Source: Smittium mucronatum (lineage: Eukaryota; Kickxellomycota; Harpellomycetes; Harpellales; Legeriomycetaceae). Taken from it: a stretch of DNA of 25,629 bases. Every line of letters starts with the position of its first letter. Position 1 is the first letter of the stretch. The notes below the pieces were generated by a model that saw only the letters and a program-made list of their open reading frames with translations, did not search any database and was not told the DNA's origin. Position numbers and translations under genes: made by a program. Where the stretch lies: NCBI GenBank assembly GCA_001953115.1, contig LSSL01000704.1:1-25629 (forward strand), read 5' to 3'. Positions 9,563 through 18,215 of the stretch are shown here, in pieces.

Positions 9563-9695
9563 CCCAAAATTAAAAAATTTTCAGATTTCAAACCCCGAAC
9601 TGTCCTCTAAAGCCGTACTCGAACATTATTTTATCAAAAAACTCGGCCGGGAAAATCCAACTTTTGAGACCAGCACTTTTCTTAATGTAGGATGG

Positions 9696-9897
9696 TGTAA
9701 TGACCCAATCATTATTGATTGCTCACATTACCCCTGATTTCATGTTTAAATTTAATTTACTATTTTACCAAATTTCTAATAACTTTATAAGCAGCTTACA
9801 CTCCCGCTTTTGGAAATGCAAGATTTTCAAATAGTTTAATCTTTTAATTCCTTGAAATATACTTATTCTAAACCCCACCTTTTCCAGAGTTCTTACA
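9696..9897 (+). repeat. 3' LTR of Ty3/gypsy element (202 bp)
   Basis: Same length and ends as the 5' LTR (TGTAATGACCC ... TTCTTACA), aligned without gaps. Of the 21 differences 8 are transitions and 13 transversions, and 10 of the transversions are A/C on this strand. Confidence 0.96.
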
Positions 9898-9902
9898 TTG
9901 AC
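9898..9902 (+). repeat. Target-site duplication TTGAC, right copy
   Basis: Five bases directly after the 3' LTR, identical to 4448-4452. Confidence 0.93.
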
Positions 9903-12689
9903 AGATGAAGTTCTAAATAATAATTTAGTGATAATATTTATAAAGATACTGGAAAAAATTCTATAAGAAGTGGTTCAAAGATCTCATAAAGCTATATTGT
10001 AAAATATTGAAATATTCAAAAAAAAAAAAATTATATAGAATATTTTCAACAAAAAAATATATAACTTTTTAAGTGAAACTGAAAAATTTATAGAAATTTA
10101 AGGTGAAATTTATTCGCTTTTCAACTACTTTATTAATAAATAAAAGGTTTAATAACTTTCAAAATAACTTATATATTTGATGAATATACATGCTTTTCTG
10201 ATTTTCAAGAAGCTTGATATTGTTGTATAGGTATTATCTGCAATATTTTAATTTAATATAAATTATTAAGTATAAAATTGAGATTTATAAACAGTGAATG
10301 GCTAAGTTGTCTTTATTTTAATAGGTTTTAGGTATTAAAAAAATGCGTTTATCATTGTGGAAAAATTTTTAAAACATAAATAATGTGATAATAAGATAGT
10401 AAAGATGTGTCTTATAACTTTAAAATTTAAATTAAACTTGGAAATTTGTAATATTTTTGATGGATAGTTATAATATGATACTTATCAACAATATTTCTGA
10501 AGTACGAATTCAGTAAAAATGAGTCTGGAGTAAAATGAATTTTCGGCGATATTTTTTTTTTCCGATAATTGGTTTTAAACTTATCATAAACTTCAGTAAA
10601 ACATCCATTTCAGCGAAAATAAAACTTGAATTTAATATAGGATCATATAGGTATTTTTTAACATTTTTTTGTTTAATATAATTCTTATAACTTAATATTT
10701 AAAAAACAATAAATTATTTGGTATTATGACATCTCTAATAATTTTATAAATATAGAGAGTCTTATATTTAGATTTAAAATCCCAAAATCTCTTAAAAAAA
10801 TATATAAAATATGGATATGGTAATTATAATGTGCTTTAAATTAGACCCTTTTCCCCGTTAAATAAATAAAAAATATGTTTGATATATGTTTAAGAATTTA
10901 ACTCGAGTTTAATTGATATCCAGAAGATTATATTGATTTTTAATTCTAGAAAACAAAAATAAATGGGAATATTTCAAATAAAACTTTTAATTACCTCACA
11001 AAAATACTATTTCCCCAACTAAATTTTGAGTTTTTCTTGGGGTTTTAAACCATTCCTCGAATTATGATTAACTTCTTTGTTTAATTTATAGCTTTAAATC
11101 CAAAATAAATAATTTTAAACTAGACCTCGACAAATATTAGAATGTTTGACGTAATTTCCCTATATAATAAAAAACAAGAATAAACCTCCGCTATGACATA
11201 ATTGGAAAATTTTTTATTATTTTCAAAATTTGGGTAGTCTTTCTGCGTATAGGTGGTAACTTTATCGGGTTTTAATCCGTAAATGGATTGATATATTTTA
11301 TTCTACTCCAAGATGGAAGGCGTAAACTATTCTCCCTATTATAGTATGCTTTTTGATTATATTAGAGTTTTTTTGTTAGCTATATTATAAATATTCTAGG
11401 AGAAAATAAGTATTTTTTAAATAAAAATATTATTGTTTTTATATTATACATTTTAAGGTGGAATTTAAATAAATTTATCTATCTCTAAAAAGCTTGCGCT
11501 TAGAGTTGAATTTGGAAGAGTTTTTGAGAAAATTCTAAATTTTAGCATTTACACTCTATTTTCTGAATTTTATTAAATTATTCTTTGTATAGTTTTTTAT
11601 AGTTTTTTATACTTTTTCTGCTTGATAATTTCGGGGATTTCTTATTTATTTTTGCACTGATTTTCAATTATTGCTAATTTAGTTTTGGACAGCTTTCCAT
11701 AAACCCAAACTGTTGTGAAACGATTTAGAGATATTTCAAACCCAAAAATATTATAAATTTTAGTAATAAAATTTATATTTATATTATTAGTAATAATTTT
11801 ATTTCTACGATTTTCGAAAGTCAATTGGATTTGAATTTAAAAAAAGAGATTTATTTCATACATAATTTATAAAAAAAACTCTACACTCACTTCACTATTT
11901 TTTTAAAAAAAAAATTAATGAAATATGTTGAAAAATTGAATTCACTTCATCATTCTAACGAATTTTTTTTTGGAAGCTACACTTTCATAAAATATTTATA
12001 TCGATTATAATAGTAAATTTTTTATTATAAAAGTCCTTAATTTTAGCATATTCTTTTTGGAATATCGGAGGTTTTTTTCCTTGTTTTTTTTATCTCAATT
12101 CGCTAATATTAAGTTCATATTTCCCTTTATGTTTAATCTTATGTTTTAACGTTGATTATTACTAATTTATTTCTTTTTCCCAGTATGAAAATATATTGAA
12201 TTCATATTTATAAAATCGAAACCTATTATTAGATAATAGAATGAATTTAAAAAAATCACAATGTGACTGGACAGCTATTTTTTTTTATTAATAGAAAAAT
12301 TATTAGCATTTGTGGGATTGAAGTAGTGAAATGAGAATTTTTTTTAAAAAAAATAAGAGAAATTTTGGTATATTTAAACACAAAAAAAATGGGATTTTTT
12401 TTCCTGAAAGATAATTTGGTAGTAGAGTTTTTGTAAAAAACATTTTATTTTGAGGAGGTAATATATAAATAAACTATATTAGATTGGTGTTTTTTCATTA
12501 TTTTATTTAGCAATAAAAAATCAAATACAATATATTTTAGAGATAATAATTTCATTTCAGAATATTTTTTTTCTTGTATAGTTATTTAGAATCTCCTAAG
12601 AGTAAAATATATTTTCGTGGTTTAGGGATTTAATAGTGTACTTTTTGAAGTAAAATAAACTAAAATTTCACATAAATTGTACTATTCTT
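9903..12689. other. AT-rich stretch, no supportable gene
   Basis: The first about 60 bases continue the reading frame that the gypsy element interrupted, so the LINE relic may extend a little into this stretch. Beyond that I see only AT-rich sequence with many A and T runs. There is a short period-10 duplication at about 11589-11610 (ATAGTTTTTT twice). A 60-codon - strand frame at 11642-11824 looks like chance. Confidence 0.5.
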
Positions 12690-13100
12690 GTTTGGAAGTA
12701 GTAGATACAGCGCACAGCGATTTGGGGTACAGTTATTCCAAAGAAAAACCATCTATAAACAGGAGGAACCAATCTTTTAGCGATTCTGAGGCATATTTTA
12801 GTTCAGTTTAGTATTTCAGCGTTCTATATTCAGACGTATCTTAACATCTTAAAAAATATTTTTAGGAAAGCCATATTTATCAATCCAGCTTTTGATACGG
12901 AGCTTAATTTTTATTAATCTTGTTATAAGCTGGCTCTTAATAGAGGCTCAAAGGCTTCAATGAATCATTTTTCTTTAAAAAAGAGCTTAATTCTTGACTA
13001 CATGTAACCTTAATCATAAAACTACTCGAAGAAATACCAGGGGGGGGGGGGTTCAATTGGTATATTTTATCATTTCCCGGTAGTTACGCGGCTGTTAATC
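12690..13100. other. Slightly GC-richer patch, unrecognised
   Basis: Composition is less AT-biased than on either side, and short protein-like strings occur on the + strand, such as RRNQSFSDSEAYFSSV near 12760-12810, but every frame is broken within about 30-40 codons. No motif identifies a family. It is probably the remnant of another repeat or gene, older than the gypsy element. A G12 run lies near its end. Confidence 0.3.
13040..13051 (+). repeat. G12 homopolymer
   Basis: Twelve consecutive G, in a patch flanked by strongly AT-rich DNA. Together with the C11 run at 3986 it is the longest G/C run in the window. Confidence 0.95.
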
Positions 13101-15440
13101 AGACAGAGGAGCTTATTTTAATTATGATAATATTCTTTTACACACTTATTTTTATTTTTGATAATTTTTTTAGTGTGCTTTTTAAAGAAGTTATCTTAAA
13201 ATAAAATTTCGTGATAAAAAAAAATAATATAATTATTTAGAATAAGAAAATATAAAACATAAAACATAAAAAAGCTTATATCGTAGAAAAAGCTTCTAAG
13301 AGTTTTTTTAAAATAAAAAAAATTAAAAATAGATAATAAATTAAAAAATAGCTCCACTCTCGAAGCCTATAACAGCAAAAATTATTATAGGGGAAAATAG
13401 GATGCGGATTATTTGACGAAGTCGGATCTTTTTTAAGAAAAATTGTATCCTAAGACTAAATAACGCTCAAACCTGAATTTATATTTTTATCATCAATTAA
13501 TCAAAAGGCTATGAAATTTTTGTAATTTTAATAAGATTTTATCATAATTTTGAATTTTTAATCTAAAAATACGAAATTTTTAAAAAAAATCCATATGTTG
13601 GATTCTTAATAAAGAGGGCATTTTACAGTGTAAATTTTTTCAGCGAAAATTCCCAAAAATTAATATTTTTTCTTTCTTATAAAAGTGAAAAATCATTGTA
13701 AAAAATGATTAAGTTGTGTTAATCATCATTTTAATTCCTAATTATTGTATTAAAAAACTCAATTTTTTGTTATTTTTTTTCCCAATAAAAAAAACTAAGA
13801 TTAGTTCAAAAAACAAATTGGATGAATTTAATCAATGAATATTCCAGTAAACGTGGTACGAATATAAAAAAAAACTCATTAATAATCGCATATATATAAT
13901 CAAAATACACAAATAGCTAACCATTCATCCTCACATATGGTTTAGAAAATATAATATTATTAATATAATTCTTGAAATTTTTGAAATTCTCCTATGATTT
14001 CCTCCTTTATTCTAGATTTAAAAAAAAACAAATCTTCGATTTTACAGTCTAAAGTGAGTTTAATAATATTCAGAGTAAAAAACTGAAATAATTATTAAAT
14101 TAATTAGCATTAGTCTTTTAATTAAGAATTTATTGTTATTTTTAACTTAATACTGATTACTTAAAAACCTTTTTTTATAGAATTAAATGATTTTTATCAA
14201 ATTTTGAGTTCATATGTAAAAAAATTAAAATAAATATGGGGATATATAATTTAAAAATGAAAATAAAAAAAACTAAATACGTGTGTTTCAATGATACTTA
14301 ATTGCATTTAATATTAAAGGGGGGTATACAAAAAATGAATATTGAATCAAAAATTCCCTTATTTATAGTTCAAAATGAAAATTAAATATTAAAAAAAGAT
14401 ACATTTGAAATATAAAATTAATCAAAATTAATTATCTTTTAAAAAAATCGACCCTCCAATCATCTATGTTTGAAAAAACACAAAATAGAGTCACTAATCA
14501 ATAAATTTTTTACTTTTCTGCTGTATAATTTATAAGGTTAAAATTAAAAAACACCTGTAATCTTTATCATTCAATCAAAAATCTATAAAAGATAACCAAA
14601 ATATTTTTTCCATCACCAAAATATTCTTTTCTTTGGGTTTTTTGTCTCAAATAAATCATCCCAATCACCAAAAGATTGATTAATATTTTTTTTGCATGGA
14701 ATAAAAATAATTTGATTAATCTAAAAATTCCAGTGATTATTTTTTCAAAATTAGAATATTGGTATATGAGTTTTTTATGTTTATTTTTTATTCTAAAATT
14801 TGGGACTCCAAAAAATATATATTATGTTTGATATTAACTTCATTCTTTATTTTTAAAATTTTAAGAATTATAAAAATAATTTCAAAAAATCGAGAAATTT
14901 CGACATTTTTTTCTGTAAGTTTTTGAGGTTAGATAATATATAAATTCTTCGTTTTTAATTCGTGAACTAAACTTTTAAATTTGTTTTTTATATCTCCTTT
15001 ATTTTAAACAAATATTAAAAGATTCATTTTACAGTTATGAGACATAATTAGTGCTATTTAGCTTTCAAAAAGAAAAAAATTGATCGCTCAATAAGTAAAT
15101 GGGATTTGATATTTAGTTTTTACGCTTTTTTTTTTTGAAAAAAGTTATATAGGTATTTTAAGAGCAATTATAGTATTCAAAAAATAGATACTGTTGAAAT
15201 AATAATGGAGCTATGTCACTAAATAAAATATTTAACCTATTTACCAAATTGTAAAATGTAATCATAAAATTTACTTATTTTCTCTTTATATTCACCATGA
15301 GATATCAGAATAGGAATTTGAAAATTTATAGATATATATGAAAGAAAATGATGCAGTGAGTAATAATTTACCAGAATACTATAAATTTTATTCTCTTATT
15401 TTTTTTAAAGGGAATTTATTTATAATATTTAAATACTAAT
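13101..15440. other. AT-rich stretch, nothing recognised
   Basis: Dense A and T homopolymers, stops in all six frames, and no RNA-gene boxes. A short near-repeat with the core CACCAAAATATT occurs twice about 20 bases apart near 14600-14632. I see no gene or element. Confidence 0.5.
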
Positions 15441-15446
15441 AAAAAA
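15441..15446 (-). terminator. RNA polymerase III terminator of the 5S gene (T6)
   Basis: On the - strand the 5S 3' end is followed after four A by six T, the standard Pol III stop signal. Confidence 0.8.
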
Positions 15447-15450
15447 TTTT

Positions 15451-15569
15451 TACTTACTGCACGTCGTATTCCCGTGTGGTCCCCCACCACAGTACTGAAG
15501 AAGCCATCACCAGCTTAACTTCAAAGATCGGACGGGATTTGGTGCTTTCTGGCGTGAATGGCCGTAAGA
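15451..15569 (-). rRNA. 5S ribosomal RNA, single dispersed copy
   Basis: This is the structural RNA of the large ribosomal subunit, transcribed by RNA polymerase III. Read on the - strand, the 119 bases begin CTTACGGCC after one or two bases and contain GAAAGCACC, ATCCCGTCCGATCT, GAAGTTAAGC (the internal box A), CAGTACTG with GGGGGACCAC (the box C region) and GGGAATAC. They end GTGCAGTAAG. The termini pair as helix I (CTTAC with GTAAG), CCAT-TCA pairs with TGATGG as helix II, and TGTGGT pairs perfectly with ACCACA as helix IV. Helix V pairs less well (GCTTC against GACG), which may be lineage-specific or early decay. A T6 run follows. No second copy, other rRNA gene or tRNA lies nearby. It may be functional; the family identification is secure, expression is not. 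Confidence 0.9.
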
Positions 15570-16331
15570 AATTTTATTCTCGTGTAGTCATTTTTTTACT
15601 CAATTTAAAGATTTTATTTTATTTCTTTATTAGATAAGTTTTTTATTTTAATAATGATACTTATGGAAAAAAAATTGAAATATTTTTTATAATAAGAATA
15701 ATATTTATTTTTACTGATTTAGGCCATCTTCTTTTTCTATTTGATTTCAAGAAAGTATCAACAAAATAATGAATATTCCATTCCTTTAAATGAAAATAAA
15801 CATATTGGAATTTCCAGCTTTCAGAGAAAGTTCTATATGAGCAATTTTTTTTTTATAATCGATTATTTCATATTTTATTTCTAAAAAGATATATTGCGAA
15901 GTATTTTTTTCATTTAATTTAAACTTTCAAAGCCAAAATCCCCCTAATTCCTTATGATATCAATTGAAAAATTAAATCTTTTAAAATAGTGCCCAAAAGT
16001 TCTATGCTCATCTGTTTCAAAAGTTATAAATCTACTTTAATCTTCTTCCTTGCAATTAAATTTTTTATAATATTTTGAATTTCAAGAATTAGGGGTTTTA
16101 GAATTTTAAATTTCTTATAATATTTGAAAAAATACTCCTAAAATCTTTAATACAACTTTTCTTCCCAATGAGGCTTATTTTGCTTTTATATTCAAGTTAA
16201 ACCTCTCAAGGCAATTTTTAGTGCTTTGAGAGAAGTGCTGATGTCCTTTTCAATATTTAATACTCTTTGGTAAATAATTTTTTTTTAATTTAACCAATTA
16301 ATTTTTAAATTGGGGAATTAGCTCCATTTGA
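15570..16331. other. AT-rich stretch, nothing recognised
   Basis: No frame, motif or repeat that I can support. It lies upstream of the 5S gene; Pol III 5S promoters are internal, so no upstream element is required. Confidence 0.5.
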
Positions 16332-16547
16332 TTATAAAAAGATACCAATATAATTAAAAAATACCTTTATTAAATGAAATTTGAATGAAAAATGTATCTT
16401 CTTTGATCTTAACTCAAAAATATATTTGCAAAAAAACCTGATATAATTATATATTTTTCTCCAAGTATAAGCCCAGAATATAGTTCTTTTTATAGATGAA
16501 TTAAAATCTTTTAAGGCTGACGATATTTGAGGTGCCAAATTAGACAT
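16332..16547 (-). CDS. Short unrecognised open frame (71 aa), doubtful
   Basis: An ATG-started frame on the - strand. Its first 25 residues look protein-like (MSNLAPQISSALKDFNSSIK) and the rest is rich in Phe, Lys and Ile, as expected of AT-rich noncoding DNA. No family motif is seen. Two further - strand frames (16727-16855 and 17090-17302) lie between it and the GC-richer island at 17.4-18.2 kb, so all could be pieces of one decayed - strand unit. Chance remains the simpler explanation. Confidence 0.15.
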   Translation of the reverse strand: MSNLAPQISSALKDFNSSIKRTIFWAYTWRKIYNYIRFFCKYIFELRSKKIHFSFKFHLIKVFFNYIGIFL

Positions 16548-16726
16548 AATATTTGATATATAAAAATATTAGCTATATTTTAAAATCTTGACCTTTAAAA
16601 TATTTAAAATCCATAAAAAATTAAACGACTTCTAATCTTTTGTAATACCTAATTTTTTTTTAAAAAAGCCCCTTATTTAAACCAAAACTACTAAAACAAT
16701 TCAGGATATCTCAAGTTTTTTATTTT

Positions 16727-16855
16727 TTATGCCATGCCAATATGGTCATTCCGGAAAACATTGAATCGTAACAATGATTTTTTTTTGCTAATTAATATTA
16801 TAATATAATTCGGATCTGGATCATATCCGAAAATATAGGGTCCATTTTTATTCAT
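16727..16855 (-). CDS. Very short unrecognised open frame (42 aa), doubtful
   Basis: ATG to TAA on the - strand. The N-terminal half contains the string GPYIFGYDPDPNY, less AT-driven than its surroundings, partly because it covers a small inverted repeat (16809-16815 with 16825-16831). No known family. It is listed only because it lies in line with other - strand frames. Confidence 0.1.
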   Translation of the reverse strand: MNKNGPYIFGYDPDPNYIIILISKKKSLLRFNVFRNDHIGMA

Positions 16856-17089
16856 TTTTTCTGAGTTTTTCTAGAAAAAAATCATTCATATAACCCAATT
16901 TGATGTCAAATCATCTATTTTTTTGCTGTTTATACTGCAGATATACTAATGAAACTTTTTTTAAAATTACTTCTAAACCTTTATCTTTTACATTTTCTTT
17001 TATTTAAAATTTTTTCATAAACATTCACTAAAACATTTGATAACGATTGGTGTTTTTTTTTTTTCATTTTCACATCCATCCAAGTTTTT

Positions 17090-17302
17090 TTATGGAAATT
17101 TGGTTCTGAAATTCTCTGAATAATAGTAATTCTCTACTTTCATTATAGAATTACACTCTTTTTTATTCTTTTTATGAAAATAAGAATATACAACAGAGTA
17201 TTTTTTCAGTATTGATTTTCTTGATATCTCTTCATCTACCCAGAAACTTACAGATTGTCTGGCCCAGTTTGTCATTTTCGTGATTGAATAAATAATAAAC
17301 AA
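17090..17302 (-). CDS. Short unrecognised open frame (70 aa), doubtful
   Basis: ATG-started frame on the - strand, 116 bases beyond the end of the unrecognised - strand pseudogene at 17419-17904. The middle (MTNWARQSVSFWVDEEISRK) has two Trp and a balanced charge pattern that is unusual for random AT-rich sequence. The tail is Lys/Asn/Tyr-rich. No motif or homologue is recognised. It may be a downstream piece of the same broken gene or element. Confidence 0.2.
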   Translation of the reverse strand: MFIIYSITKMTNWARQSVSFWVDEEISRKSILKKYSVVYSYFHKKNKKECNSIMKVENYYYSENFRTKFP

Positions 17303-17417
17303 ATATATTATCTCTAATTATTTGAGGTATCAATTTAATAGAAGGAAGGGTATCACATAAATTTTACAGTAATATTAGCTCAAATAAAAAAATATATAAA
17401 CTGTCGGAAGCGGATTC

Positions 17418-17442
17418 TCTATACCGGTTGTATCGGTATAGA
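17418..17442. repeat. Perfect 9-bp inverted repeat (hairpin) at island edge
   Basis: TCTATACCG and CGGTATAGA are separated by a 7-base loop. The hairpin contains the last codons and the TAG stop of the - strand frame at 17419-17904 and lies within about 20 bases of the abrupt drop in G+C. It could be a transcription-end or element-end structure; the role is unknown. Confidence 0.7.
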
Positions 17443-17904
17443 TCCTCTCTTAAACCCCTTTTGTGTAGCTAAAGATGGTGCGAAGCTAAGAGCAATATTG
17501 CTAGCACTCTTTTCGTCCTCACCCAGAGGAGACCTTAGGAAAATTATCTCTCCCTTACTCCGTCTATCCACACTTCGCCCACTGCTCCTTGTACCGACAA
17601 CACTAAGTGTTTGAACAGCCCCCACGGTAGGAATAATATCCGAGAACCTTACTGAGGGGTTGCAACCGGAACTTAACGAAAGTAATAGTAGAGAAGATAC
17701 AAGATCCTACATCACTGGTTCCCACGCCAAATTGACCGATGAGTCTAAGTCTTCACTTAAATCTAGGGCTTCAATAGATATAGATACCGAAACATCACTA
17801 TCCCCATTTTACGCTACCTCTCTCCAAGCGTCAACCTCTGGGGCAAATCCATAAGAATAAGCACCAGAATCGACCAACTCATGGTTGCGCATAAACATGC
17901 TCAT
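17419..17904 (-). pseudogene. Unrecognised protein gene remnant in a GC-richer island
   Basis: I do not recognise the product. On the - strand the frame starts at ATG 17904 (two more in-frame ATGs follow within four codons) and runs 162 codons to a TAG at 17421-17419. It is broken only by TAA at 17811-17809 and TAG at 17709-17707. Composition is convincingly coding: Ser-, Asp- and Glu-rich at first (VSVSISIEALDLSEDLDSS), then a hydrophobic LVSSLLLLSLSSG stretch, then basic and Ser-rich (GTRSSGRSVDRRSKGE), ending IPIQPV. There is no catalytic motif, zinc finger or clear signal peptide, because the hydrophobic run lies inside the chain. The G+C content is well above that of the flanks, suggesting a recent insertion or a retained gene piece. 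It could be the N-terminal part of a transposon or viral-like protein, or a host gene fragment. Confidence 0.5.
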
Positions 17905-18215
17905 AGCACTATATAAGCTAATGCCTTGACTAAGGGAACTAAAAAACTAACTAAACAATAAAACGGAATAACGGGTAATAATCCCAGTCCACGAAAGTAA
18001 TAAAATAAACTTTTACTAAACAACTAAACACTGTTCAAACAACTCCGAACAATATAAAAATAATTATATTCAAAAATAAAGAAAAACTAACTAGAATATA
18101 CTATACTATACTACTAACTATAAAGTGAAAAAAAAATTCCTCAAGCATGCTAAGATTTTCAGACTATAAAGGGGGCTTAGCTTCACCTAGGACGAAAATG
18201 CGCATCCTACCACTT
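17905..18215 (-). other. Leader-like sequence upstream of the island reading frame
   Basis: This continues the GC-richer island upstream of the ATG at 17904 on the - strand. It begins with the comparatively GC-rich string GTGGTAGGATGCGCATTTTC near 18215, contains many TAGT and GTTTAG words and a small ATACT microsatellite (about 18099-18113), and has no open frame. It may be the 5' untranslated part of whatever unit carries the reading frame. No LTR, TATA box or terminal repeat could be confirmed. Confidence 0.3.

Larger units (their letters stand above)
4788..9737 (+). pseudogene. gag-pol: Gag-Pol polyprotein of Ty3/gypsy chromovirus, inactivated
   Basis: One fused frame of roughly 1,600 codons, as in many fungal chromoviruses, begins at ATG 4788. 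It stays in frame 3 to about 8340, moves to frame 1 at an A9 run (8344-8352, one-base gain), and returns to frame 3 near 9067 (one-base loss). Sixteen stops interrupt it, starting at 5079 TGA, 5160 TGA, 6111 TAA, 6198 TAA, 6456 TAG, 6570 TAA, 6636 TAA, 6666 TGA, 7263 TAA, 7470 TGA, 7539 TAA, 7647 TAA, 8479 TAG, 8719 TAG, 8794 TAA and 9159 TAA. The last open piece reads through a G-rich tract and 42 bases into the 3' LTR, to a TGA at 9735-9737. The original C-terminal stop is therefore lost or shifted. Domain details and lost catalytic residues are in the separate entries. Confidence 0.93.
4453..9897 (+). mobile_element. Ty3/gypsy chromodomain LTR retrotransposon, full-length but inactive (5445 bp)
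   Basis: Two 202-bp LTRs enclose one gag-pol reading frame in the order Gag, CCHC knuckle, protease, reverse transcriptase, RNase H, integrase, chromodomain. Integrase after RT/RNase H is diagnostic of Ty3/gypsy (Metaviridae), and the C-terminal chromodomain places it among chromoviruses. A perfect TTGAC duplication flanks it, so the copy is unrearranged at its ends. The LTRs are 89.6% identical (21 differences), indicating an old insertion. The coding frame has 16 in-frame stops and two frameshifts. It sits inside an older LINE remnant on the same strand. Confidence 0.96.

Noticed and set aside
11642..11824. A - strand open frame of 60 codons; also 21081-21299 (72 codons).
   Set aside because: Asn/Ile/Phe/Lys-dominated translations with no motif, as expected by chance in AT-rich sequence.
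13052..13062. GTTCAATTGG after the G12 run resembles a tRNA B box.
   Set aside because: No A box at the right distance upstream and no cloverleaf can be folded; the G run itself spoils any T-arm.
16809..16831. A 7-bp inverted repeat (TTCGGAT / ATCCGAA) with a 9-base loop.
   Set aside because: Short, isolated, with no T tract or gene end beside it; not worth a feature of its own.
17660..17854. A + strand open frame of 64 codons in the GC-richer island.
   Set aside because: It starts at TTG and lies antisense to the longer, ATG-started - strand frame with a leader and coherent composition. It is probably a shadow.
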